In this document: piece by piece, positions 38,726-47,149 of the stretch
Numbering within the stretch: the stretch's first letter is position 1
Layout: each line of letters begins with the position of its first letter
Assembly (NCBI GenBank): GCA_009781635.1
Contig: WQXU01000007.1
Coordinates: 47,724 to 111,723, forward strand
Length of the DNA: 64,000 nucleotides
Direction of reading: 5' to 3'
Source: Treponema sp.
GTDB taxonomy: Bacteria; Spirochaetota; Spirochaetia; Treponematales; Breznakiellaceae
Made by a program: the position numbers and the translations under genes
Notes under the pieces: model-generated
Seen by the model: only the letters and a program-made list of their open reading frames with translations
Database searches by the model: none
What the model was told of the DNA's origin: nothing

Positions 38726-39535
38726 TCAGATAAATGGATAGTCTGAACATCCATATTCTTTTTTGATATAAAATTTATTTACAAAATTATTCCAAGGTTC
38801 ATATGGATTTTGAGGTGTTATTTTAAGCATGTTTATTAAATCATCAAATGCTAATAATTTCATGTTATAATTTATTTGATTTTTTTCAGTTTGAGCTATT
38901 TCTGCTATTGCATCTTTTGTGTAACCTTTTGCAGTTGTTACAAATATTCCTTTTGGTATACCTTCTCTATATAAAACTCCATTAAGTTCTCTTACAAATT
39001 TAACAGTTTCATTTTTACTGATATTTTTTCTTCGTTTTACTTGAACCAGATAAGTATCATTATTTGATAAAATTAATTTTAAATCTATACCTTTATCTCT
39101 ACTTTGCCCTATATGTATAACTTCACATGGGGCATAATAATCTTTAAAACAATCACATATTAATTCTTCAAATTTTTGTGTATTCATTTCACCTATATCA
39201 CTAGGATATTTTAATAAATATTTTCTAATTAAATTAAGAGGAACATCTTTAGAATCCACATCATATTTCTTAAGCATTCCCGTAAGTAGAGAAGTACTAG
39301 CTTCTCTCTCACTAAAACCAGGAAATCTCCCATCAGTGTCCCATGCTATCCACCAACCACAATATTTGCATATCATTATTTCTACTGGATATCCAGTAGT
39401 ATAACTATATAATTCTATTCCACAATATTTACATTTAAATGAATGACGAACATACCTTATAGAGCCATCATAAGTGATGAGTACAACAGTTCCTTGCTCT
39501 GCCTCTTCATATCCTAAAATTGGTTTATCTCTCAT
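38726..39535 (-). CDS. Mrr-like restriction endonuclease with N-terminal zinc-ribbon-like cysteines
   Basis: CKYCGIELYS...CKYCGWW; KFEELICDCFKDYYAPCEVIHIGQSRDKGIDLKLILSNNDTYLVQVKRRKN. Confidence 0.8.
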   Translation of the reverse strand: MRDKPILGYEEAEQGTVVLITYDGSIRYVRHSFKCKYCGIELYSYTTGYPVEIMICKYCGWWIAWDTDGRFPGFSEREASTSLLTGMLKKYDVDSKDVPLNLIRKYLLKYPSDIGEMNTQKFEELICDCFKDYYAPCEVIHIGQSRDKGIDLKLILSNNDTYLVQVKRRKNISKNETVKFVRELNGVLYREGIPKGIFVTTAKGYTKDAIAEIAQTEKNQINYNMKLLAFDDLINMLKITPQNPYEPWNNFVNKFYIKKEYGCSDYPFI

Positions 39536-39655
39536 TTTTTTACACTATTCATTTTATCATGGTTTGAAAAAGTGTCAATGCTTTTATTCAGCTCCTATTC
39601 ATATATTTTAAATATTTCCTGAAATATCTTGACAAATGGCACATAACTCTTATAT

Positions 39656-39926
39656 ATCGACAAATATTTTTTCCAGTGCGATCTTCAATTCTGGAAAAAT
39701 ATCAACGGTAACTGTGTCTGTGCCATTATATGTTTTTGCGGATATAACTTCTGCAAGTTCCCATTCTTTATATTCAGCATAAGTATAGTAACACTCTTCC
39801 CTTGGAAAAGCACCTATTAATTACTCCCTATTAACAATTATAAACCATTTTTCTATCTTCGTCTATTTTTAATATACTCTTAAATGTGATTACACATAAC
39901 AAGGCAGCTTCCCTTCTATAAAAGAA
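39656..39926. repeat. Direct repeat copy 2 (deleted Uma2 remnant, start codon lost)
   Basis: atcgacaaatattttttccagtgcgatcttcaattctgg...cataacaaggcagcttcccttctataaaagaa; CAT of copy 1 start is TAT here. Confidence 0.9.
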
Positions 39927-40041
39927 TGTGATTAAAATAATGCTAAGTATTTTTTTAAATGTAAGGAGCTGTTTGAAACACCTTTAACTATCATCATGTT
40001 TTTTTGGGAAACTGTTTTATTAAAAATCTCTAATTAATAAC

Positions 40042-41370
40042 CTATTCTATTGCTTTAATTATGTCTGGATTCACACCATAAAAACTCCAGATAGTTTTGT
40101 ATGCATCAACACTGCCTGCCGGAACAAAAATTTGCATATATAGATTATGATGTGAACCAATCGCTGGCGGCATTGCGGCAAGTATCGTTATGCTCGTTAA
40201 GCTGGAGCAACCAAAGAACGCATAATCGCCAATACTCGTCACGCTATTGGGTATCGTTATGCTCGTTAAGCTGGAGCAACCAAAGAACGCATAATCGCCA
40301 ATACTCGTCACGCTATTGGGTATCGTTATGCTCGTTAAACCAGTGCAACCATAGAACGCACTATTAGGAATATTATCCCCGCCTGTGATAACAACTGTTT
40401 TTAATGATGTTGGAACATCATAATTGAATAAATTATTTCCTAACTCTACATCAAGAAATGGTATCGTTATGCTCGTTAAGCTGGAACAACCAAAGAACGC
40501 ATAATCACCAATACTCGTTATAGGTACATATTCACCAGCATACAAATGATAAGCGGGTATATACACATCACCGCTGTCTACAGTTCCTCTTATGACGGTA
40601 AAGCCAGATGAAGGATCAAATACATATTCAAGTCCGGCTGTACCGGTTGCATATGAAAAAATACGGGTTTGTTCAAAAGTGCATGCTGAATATTGGCAAT
40701 GTCTTGTCTCTACTCCGTCAACTGTTTCAGTGGGAACTTGTGTTACAACCCATTCACCCCAGTTGTGGGCAGCATGCTGTATAATCCGTGTTTCTGATTG
40801 CGAACTATGATATATACAGGTTCTTGCTTCCAGACCGTCTGTTGTTTCTGTTAAAGGAATTGATACTGCCCAATTACCCCAGACATGCGCGTCAGGGTCT
40901 ATTGGAACACTGCGTGTTTCTCTATGAGAAGAGTTATGTGAGCACATTCTTGTTTCAACCCCTGTTGATACGCAGGTTGGACTTGTTGTCCGGAACCATC
41001 CTCCTCCCCATCCCCATGAGCAAGTGTGATTAAGCGCTATTATTATCCGTGTTTCTGTATGCGAACTATTATGCATGCAGGTTCCTGTTTCAAGGCCGTC
41101 TGTCGTTGCTGTTACAGGAATTGTTACTACCCAATTACCCCAGACATGCGCGTCAGGGTCTACCGGTACAAAACGTATTTCGGTATGCGAAGCATTACCC
41201 GCGCATATTCTTGTTTCTATGCCTGCTGTTATGCAGCTTGCGGAAGTTGTTACTGTCCAATCACTCCAGTCGTGCGAATGATTAATCTCTTCCAGATCAC
41301 AAGCGGAAAGGGCCATGGCGATTATTGATAAAATAACAATAGTTATAACCCATCTTCTTTTATTTTTCAT
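40042..41370 (-). CDS. lipoprotein with W-G-W Ig-like repeats and C-terminal LRR_5 repeats
   Basis: Lipobox ALSACDL; repeated HVWGNWVVTIPVTATTDGLETGTCMHNSSHTETR; IPNSVTSIGDYAFFGCSSLTSIT. Confidence 0.85.
   Translation of the reverse strand: MKNKRRWVITIVILSIIAMALSACDLEEINHSHDWSDWTVTTSASCITAGIETRICAGNASHTEIRFVPVDPDAHVWGNWVVTIPVTATTDGLETGTCMHNSSHTETRIIIALNHTCSWGWGGGWFRTTSPTCVSTGVETRMCSHNSSHRETRSVPIDPDAHVWGNWAVSIPLTETTDGLEARTCIYHSSQSETRIIQHAAHNWGEWVVTQVPTETVDGVETRHCQYSACTFEQTRIFSYATGTAGLEYVFDPSSGFTVIRGTVDSGDVYIPAYHLYAGEYVPITSIGDYAFFGCSSLTSITIPFLDVELGNNLFNYDVPTSLKTVVITGGDNIPNSAFYGCTGLTSITIPNSVTSIGDYAFFGCSSLTSITIPNSVTSIGDYAFFGCSSLTSITILAAMPPAIGSHHNLYMQIFVPAGSVDAYKTIWSFYGVNPDIIKAIE
40183..40345. 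repeat. 69-bp perfect tandem repeat encoding LRR units
   Basis: tatcgttatgctcgttaagctggagcaaccaaagaacgcataatcgccaatactcgtcacgctattggg repeated at 40183 and 40252, third partial. Confidence 0.9.
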
Positions 41371-41568
41371 ATAATACCCTTCCCGATATAAATAAATTTT
41401 TTAAAACATATCCAAACAGCTCATATAGCTATTAATCTCCTGGTTTTCAGGAATAAAACCTGTTTATATGTAAAACTATTCCCGCTATTAGCCTTAAAGA
41501 ATAATATATTATTCATATAGCCAATTTGTCAAGTACTTAAAAGCAATTATCTTATTCTTAAAGGCAAA

Positions 41569-41913
41569 ATGGTTGAGAAAATGGAAAATATAAGGGTAAT
41601 TTTGGCAAATAATATAAAAGAACTTCGCCGGAAATGCGGTTTTTCGCAGGACAGGCTGGCTGAAATTGCCGGTATTTCATCGCAATATCTTGCAACTATT
41701 GAAACATGCCGTAAATTCCCGACACCAGAAGTTTTAGACCGCCTGGCAGCGGCTCTGGAAATTGAAACCCATGAACTCTTTGCTGCTTCCGCCTCACCTC
41801 AAATGGAATTGAAAAAATTACATAATGAAGTTCTGGCCGATTTGGATCGAGCGATAAACGAGGCTGTAGGTAAAGCAATTAAAGAACAATATAAATTCAA
41901 CAGGAACGGGTAA
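41569..41913 (+). CDS. XRE-family transcriptional regulator
   Basis: KCGFSQDRLAEIAGISSQYLATIETCRKFPTPEVLDRLAAALEI. Confidence 0.85.
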   Translation: MVEKMENIRVILANNIKELRRKCGFSQDRLAEIAGISSQYLATIETCRKFPTPEVLDRLAAALEIETHELFAASASPQMELKKLHNEVLADLDRAINEAVGKAIKEQYKFNRNG

Positions 41914-42012
41914 TTTTTTCATGCGAACAATATAGCATGCCGTTTTTTAATTATTTTGATAAATAATGATACAAAAATGATTTTTTATTCAAATAGCACG
42001 TGACACATATCT

Positions 42013-42027
42013 CTATACATTGTATAG
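42013..42027. promoter_or_regulatory. Palindromic putative RelB operator
   Basis: ctatacattgtatag upstream of relB/dinJ-like gene. Confidence 0.4.
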
Positions 42028-42060
42028 TATATGATATACAAGTAGTAGAAGGAGTATGAT

Positions 42061-42315
42061 ATGGCACAAGTCAATATTCGGATAGATGACGATCTAAAAA
42101 CTCGCGCTGACAGTATTTTTGAAGAATTGGGCTTAAATATGACGACCGCTTTTACAATGTTCGTCCGCCAAACAATCAGGCAGGGTGGTATTCCTTTTGA
42201 AATTACGACAAGGACAGACCCTTTTTACAATTCAGAAAACATGAAAGTTTTGCGTCAATCTATAAAAGAAGCCAATGAAGGGAAACTAACAACTCACGAA
42301 TTGATAGAAAAGTAA
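42061..42315 (+). CDS. RelB/DinJ family antitoxin
   Basis: MAQVNIRIDDDLKTRADSIFEELGLNMTTAFTMFVRQTIRQGGIPFEI. Confidence 0.9.
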   Translation: MAQVNIRIDDDLKTRADSIFEELGLNMTTAFTMFVRQTIRQGGIPFEITTRTDPFYNSENMKVLRQSIKEANEGKLTTHELIEK

Positions 42316-42318
42316 ATC

Positions 42319-42581
42319 ATGGAAAAAACATGGACAGATAAAGCCTGGAAGATTACCTTTACTGGCAATCACAGGATAAAAAAACATTAAAACGTATAAA
42401 TCTGCTTTTGAAAGATATTGACCGCAACGGTAATGTCGGAATTGGTAAGCCTGAGCCATTAAAATGGGATTTAACAGGCTGGTGGTCTCGTGAAATAGAT
42501 GATGCAAATAGATTAATATATCGGATTGAAAATAATAAAATTGAAGTCTCTCAATGCCGTACTCATTATAGGGACAAGTAA
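42319..42581 (+). pseudogene. YoeB/Txe-family toxin, single-base frameshift
   Basis: MEKTWTDKAW / EDYLYWQSQDKKTLKRINLLLKDIDRNGNVGIGKPEPLKWDLTGWWSREIDDANRLIYRIENNKIEVSQCRTHYRDK*, frame break at 42346-42350. Confidence 0.85.
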
Positions 42582-42727
42582 AATATTTTTATTATAATTT
42601 TTTTAGAATAACTTCCCGTGCCACGAAAAGTACAGAGCGATGAATAAACTTGCGTACAATAATATTTTTTTCAGATAGGGAATATTTGCCTTTATTTTCG
42701 GTTATTTTAACAGAATTTAACGTGTTT

Positions 42728-42792
42728 ATTACCGTACGGTAATAATTATTGAAATTTCAATCAAAAACGGCTTTTTATTACCGAACGGTAAT
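42728..42792. promoter_or_regulatory. Three-palindrome cluster
   Basis: attaccgtacggtaat (42728-42743), attgaaatttcaat (42748-42761), attaccgaacggtaat (42777-42792). Confidence 0.55.
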
Positions 42793-42828
42793 TTTGAATA
42801 GAAATAAATGATAATAGATAGCGCTCTT

Positions 42829-43083
42829 CTAAATCGAAATCAAATCTGGTTCATCTATTATTGGCGGCGCTTTATACAATTCGTATACATAACCTGCGCT
42901 TTCTCTGTAAAGAAGAGTGTCATAATTTAAAAGCCTTTTATACCAAATTGAATTATAGAATTTTTCAAATGCATCTAATAATTCTATGTTTTCATTTTTT
43001 GAAATAAAATGAGCAACAGCCCCTGTAATATATTCTATCATAAATTGCCTTTGCTTTTCTGTTTTTACTTCATCTGACTTCAT
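42829..43083 (-). CDS. DUF3791-like small protein
   Basis: Small ORF downstream of and overlapping DUF3990-like gene. Confidence 0.5.
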   Translation of the reverse strand: MKSDEVKTEKQRQFMIEYITGAVAHFISKNENIELLDAFEKFYNSIWYKRLLNYDTLLYRESAGYVYELYKAPPIIDEPDLISI

Positions 43084-43579
43084 AATATCCTGCCTTGGTC
43101 AAAAGTGATATTCCCTTTTCAGAATGAAAACTAATTTGATGATTTAAGTTTTTATATTCAAGAGCTTCAACCAGCGCTGTGCCGGATTTCATATTCATCA
43201 TAAATTGATCTAACACAACTGCAATTGTATCATTTGCAACAGGTCCTTCTACAATGTCGAATTGATTTCCTTGATTATTAATCTGCGTTTCAATATCAAT
43301 AAATTCACTGTTTCTGTTATTCATGATAAAATACGCCCATTCTTCCGTAGGCTCGTCAAACTTCAGGTATTTTAAGTTATTAAATAAACTGTCATCACAC
43401 TCATATATGCTGACAAATCCAAATGGCGTTCCAAACCTTGCTGACATATTTCCTGCCCATTGCTCTGCCTGATCTTTAACCTTCGTAGTATAGAAACCCC
43501 GTCCAAAATCTTTATATTTTCTTCCTTTATTTAAATCTATTTTGTCAAAATGTGTGTAAGAACCGTGATATAAAATCAT
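43070..43579 (-). CDS. DUF3990-like (ADP-ribosyltransferase-fold suspected)
   Basis: MILYHGSYTHFDKIDLNKGRKYKDFGRGFYTTKVKDQAEQWA. Confidence 0.8.
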   Translation of the reverse strand: MILYHGSYTHFDKIDLNKGRKYKDFGRGFYTTKVKDQAEQWAGNMSARFGTPFGFVSIYECDDSLFNNLKYLKFDEPTEEWAYFIMNNRNSEFIDIETQINNQGNQFDIVEGPVANDTIAVVLDQFMMNMKSGTALVEALEYKNLNHQISFHSEKGISLLTKAGYYEVR

Positions 43580-43806
43580 GTCAATAAACCGCCGTTTTTT
43601 TTCAGTATATTATCCATATCCTCAATTATATATATTATGTTTTCCAGATGTTCGGTTTCATAATGTTTATCAAGAAAGTCCAGTACTCCAAATTTTTGTA
43701 ACTGGGGAAACACAGAATCCGGGGTTAAATTTTTGGATTTTGCATAACGGCTGATTACAAAAGAAAGCCAATAGGCCTTGCTTATATTATTTGCTTCCTG
43801 TTTCAT
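43576..43806 (-). CDS. DUF3791-like small protein
   Basis: NISKAYWLSFVISRYAKSKNLTPDSVFPQLQKFGVLDFLDKHYETEH; overlaps DUF3990-like gene. Confidence 0.65.
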   Translation of the reverse strand: MKQEANNISKAYWLSFVISRYAKSKNLTPDSVFPQLQKFGVLDFLDKHYETEHLENIIYIIEDMDNILKKNGGLLT

Positions 43807-44085
43807 CTATCTTGTTGCCGCAGTAAACCGTGTTTGTCTGTGGGAGCTGTTATCTGCTATGCTGTGTCTTCCCGCAGAACGCTCCGCTTCGGGAGTAATC
43901 TCTTCCGCGGCATTGCCTATGGCTCTTGCAGACTGGCTGATGGCGGCAGCTGTGCTTGAACCAATGGCTCCTGTTGTTCCGGCTATTTGAGCGCCGATAT
44001 CAACTGCTGTTGTAATAGACTTACAGGAAATCATCAGAACAGCAAAAGCGATAACTATAACAATAATGCAAATTCTAAATCTCAT
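43807..44085 (-). CDS. small lipoprotein
   Basis: Signal/lipobox AVLMISCKS. Confidence 0.5.
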   Translation of the reverse strand: MRFRICIIVIVIAFAVLMISCKSITTAVDIGAQIAGTTGAIGSSTAAAISQSARAIGNAAEEITPEAERSAGRHSIADNSSHRQTRFTAATR

Positions 44086-44561
44086 TAGTTATCTCCCATT
44101 GCAAGACGGCCTTCTTCAAGGAACCTTCTTAACTGATCCACGTTTACAGTTATCGCTTCGATCCTGTCAACATCAGCGTAATTCAGGCTGCTCTGCTGGG
44201 TTCTGTAAGACTGTTCAACTTCCTGATTAAATCCCTTGCCGGCAAGAGCCACTTCTCTTGCTGTAGCTGTACTTGAAGTTCCCTGTACTACCTGCCGTGC
44301 AGACAGATTAGCCGATGCAGTCCATCCTGTAAGTGATGAATTCGCTGCGTTTCTTACTTCCACAAACTTGCCGCTAACCTGCAGAACTGTTACGCGATCC
44401 CCGTAGTTCAATATTCCGCGGCTGCTTGCAAAAAATCCGGTTCTGGATTTAAGATCGGCTGTTCTTGTCGCAACATATAAAGTGCCGCCCCTTGAAACCT
44501 GGGCAAATGTAAAACCAGTAACCAGCAGCGTTAAGCAAAAAACAAATAATAACTTCCTCAT
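44085..44561 (-). CDS. exported SH3-domain protein
   Basis: Signal peptide; LYVATRTADLKSRTGFF...GDRVTVLQVSGKFVEVRNAANSSLTGWTAS. Confidence 0.7.
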   Translation of the reverse strand: MRKLLFVFCLTLLVTGFTFAQVSRGGTLYVATRTADLKSRTGFFASSRGILNYGDRVTVLQVSGKFVEVRNAANSSLTGWTASANLSARQVVQGTSSTATAREVALAGKGFNQEVEQSYRTQQSSLNYADVDRIEAITVNVDQLRRFLEEGRLAMGDN

Positions 44562-44644
44562 TTTTACACCTCTTTATTATTATATCATTGCATTTTAAAT
44601 AGATTAAGTGAACTTTTATTTAAAAAGTTCCCGCGCTTCCTGGT

Positions 44645-47050
44645 CTATTTTTCTGTAAGATTATCCACCGCGTTATCCCAGGCTTTTTCGTCCGGCGGCG
44701 CTGAATAAAATTTTGCGCACCTGTTAAGGTATTTTTTTGCTGTCATGTCATTGGTGTTTTTATTGCAGATAGCCTGAAACAGATTTTGAGCTGCCAGAAA
44801 ATCCCGATTTTCATAAAAATTGAAAGCCTGCTCCCAGTTTTTTACCATGTCAATCAATTCCGGCGAAGCATCAGATGAAATATCCAAAAGTTCATAAAGC
44901 CTTATGGGCGTATTAATACCAACAACCCTTACCTTGTTTAAAGGACGCAGTACAAACTCATCGCCGATAATTGCCCTTGTATATTCGCTAATCAGAATAC
45001 CGCCCGTGTCGTATTGCTTGTTTACTCCTTCCAGCCTTGCTGCAAGATTAACCGCGTTTCCCATGATTGTATAATCCATCTTGCTGGGAGTACCCATGTT
45101 GCCGACTACCATATCCCCTGTGTTCAAGCCAATTCTTGTAAAGATGGGGTAAGGAGCATCAATGCCGGATATTACTCCTTTTGCAGCCATTGCCTTCATT
45201 ACTTCCGGAGTTACAAGCCCTCTTTGCAGCGCTTCGCGGTTAACTTCCGCTTCGGCTTTTTTCATATTTACAACCGCGCGGCAGGCAAGAGATGCGTGGT
45301 TAGCTATATGAACCGGAGCGCCGAAAAAGGCAATTATCGCATCTCCTTCGTATTTGTCGATTGTCCCCTGATTATCAAGAACAATATTACTCATTCTTGT
45401 TAAATAAAAATTGAGAAGTTCAACAAGTTTTTGAGGATCGCCCAGGGCTTCGGAAATTGTGGAGAAAGCGCGGACATCAGTGAAGATAGCTGTCATTTCC
45501 CTTTTTTCACCGCCAAGTTTTAACTGGGATGGATCCTGAATTATCTGCTCTATTACCTTGGGCGATAAATACTGGGAAAATGCCGATTTAATAAAACGTT
45601 TCTGGCTGCCTTCTGTTGCGTAATTATAAAGCGTTACGGTAATAAAGGAGGCGAGCGTTCCTGCAATAAAGGTAATCATCGGCACCCACAGACCGCCAAA
45701 TTGATAAAACAAAAAGGAGCCGGTAATTATTATAGCTATAATAAAAGCCGTCCCTCCAACAGACAGCGAAATGCGATAAGAAAAAACTGTAAGACAGACA
45801 ATTACAATAATAATTGCCAGCAGAATTAAAAGATTCACGCCTTCCCTGCTTTCGCGGATAAAATCATTCCGGAGCATATTATCAAGCATTGTTATGTGAC
45901 ATCCCATTCCCGGATAGACGGATGAAATAGGCGTGCTGAAGATATCAAAAAGTCCCTGCGCGTAAAACCCAAAGAAAACATGGGTATCCTTAAAGTTTTC
46001 AGGATCAAGCAGCGGCTGTTCACCCCTGTTGTACGCTTCTGCGCTTAAAATTATATCCATTGTTCTGTACGGAATGTACCTGTCAAGTAATCCGTGATAA
46101 CGCAGCAGAGCATTTCCGTTTTTATCAACAGGAATTACAGTCCCATTCCACTCAATTGAACTGTTTCTGCTGTTAAAATAAATTTGATTCCCCTTTCCTG
46201 CAACAATAAGCGAAGCGGCTGAAAGACCGGGCAGCGCTCTGCCGTCAAACAGGGTAAAAGGCTTTAGCCGCCTTATAATTCCGTCGGAATCTGCAAGGCC
46301 TGTAACGCTTCCCAAAGCTGCGGCAGAATCGACTAAACCCTGAACCGGGAATTGGCCTTTTTCATCAGGACCAAGACTGAACCTGTTCAGCATGGCGCCG
46401 AAATTTTCAGGCTGAAACAAAGGCACATTCACGCCGGACGGCCATGACAGCGCGCTTCCGGTTTGACTGCTGAACATTACAGTCTGCACGACACGGCCGA
46501 AGTTCTCCGAGGCATTAATAAAAGAAGCGTCATCTTCCCTTGCGCTTAGACTTTGCAGCGCATCAATCACAAGCCTTAATACAGATCTTGCAGGTGATGA
46601 TCTGGCCCTTGTTTCACTGCCTTCAGCGCGTAATGGAGTATCTAATGCAGCTTCTTCCAGCGCTATTACCGCATTATCAATTATTTCATCCTGCCTTGCA
46701 TTTCTGTAAACGGATGGTTCGGAAAAAATTACATCGAAGACAAGCGACTTTGCTCCGCTTATATTCATGTAATCGGTAATTTCAGCATATGCCTGTCTTG
46801 GCCAGGGCCAGCCCCAGCCTCTGTCTCTTTGCGCCCAGTCAAGACTGTCCTGATCCAGAATAATTACGGCAATTTCATCAGAGGGACGGCTATAGATTGA
46901 ATCAGCCCAAAATCTGACTCTCATATCATATGATTTATATTCAAGAAAATTAAAAACACCAGTCAAATGCAGGCAGGCAATTACAAGAAAGATCAAAGCG
47001 GACATTATTATGACTATTAATTTCTTTCCTATCCTCTTCTTTACGGCCAT
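44645..47050 (-). CDS. adenylate/guanylate cyclase with CHASE2 sensor
   Basis: CHASE2-like periplasmic domain, three TMs, EKREMTAIFTDVRAFSTISE...NLAARLEGVNKQY. Confidence 0.9.
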   Translation of the reverse strand: MAVKKRIGKKLIVIIMSALIFLVIACLHLTGVFNFLEYKSYDMRVRFWADSIYSRPSDEIAVIILDQDSLDWAQRDRGWGWPWPRQAYAEITDYMNISGAKSLVFDVIFSEPSVYRNARQDEIIDNAVIALEEAALDTPLRAEGSETRARSSPARSVLRLVIDALQSLSAREDDASFINASENFGRVVQTVMFSSQTGSALSWPSGVNVPLFQPENFGAMLNRFSLGPDEKGQFPVQGLVDSAAALGSVTGLADSDGIIRRLKPFTLFDGRALPGLSAASLIVAGKGNQIYFNSRNSSIEWNGTVIPVDKNGNALLRYHGLLDRYIPYRTMDIILSAEAYNRGEQPLLDPENFKDTHVFFGFYAQGLFDIFSTPISSVYPGMGCHITMLDNMLRNDFIRESREGVNLLILLAIIIVIVCLTVFSYRISLSVGGTAFIIAIIITGSFLFYQFGGLWVPMITFIAGTLASFITVTLYNYATEGSQKRFIKSAFSQYLSPKVIEQIIQDPSQLKLGGEKREMTAIFTDVRAFSTISEALGDPQKLVELLNFYLTRMSNIVLDNQGTIDKYEGDAIIAFFGAPVHIANHASLACRAVVNMKKAEAEVNREALQRGLVTPEVMKAMAAKGVISGIDAPYPIFTRIGLNTGDMVVGNMGTPSKMDYTIMGNAVNLAARLEGVNKQYDTGGILISEYTRAIIGDEFVLRPLNKVRVVGINTPIRLYELLDISSDASPELIDMVKNWEQAFNFYENRDFLAAQNLFQAICNKNTNDMTAKKYLNRCAKFYSAPPDEKAWDNAVDNLTEK

Positions 47051-47149
47051 GTCACTACCCTTTTTCCCACAAATATACCATAATTGTATTTATCTGACCA
47101 CTTATTGATAAGTGATCGGCATATTCGATTATTATGAAGTGAGGTCATT

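Noticed and set aside
40101-41328. Several + strand ORFs inside the lipoprotein at 40042..41370
   Set aside because: Antisense to a well-supported repeat protein; repeats explain their openness.
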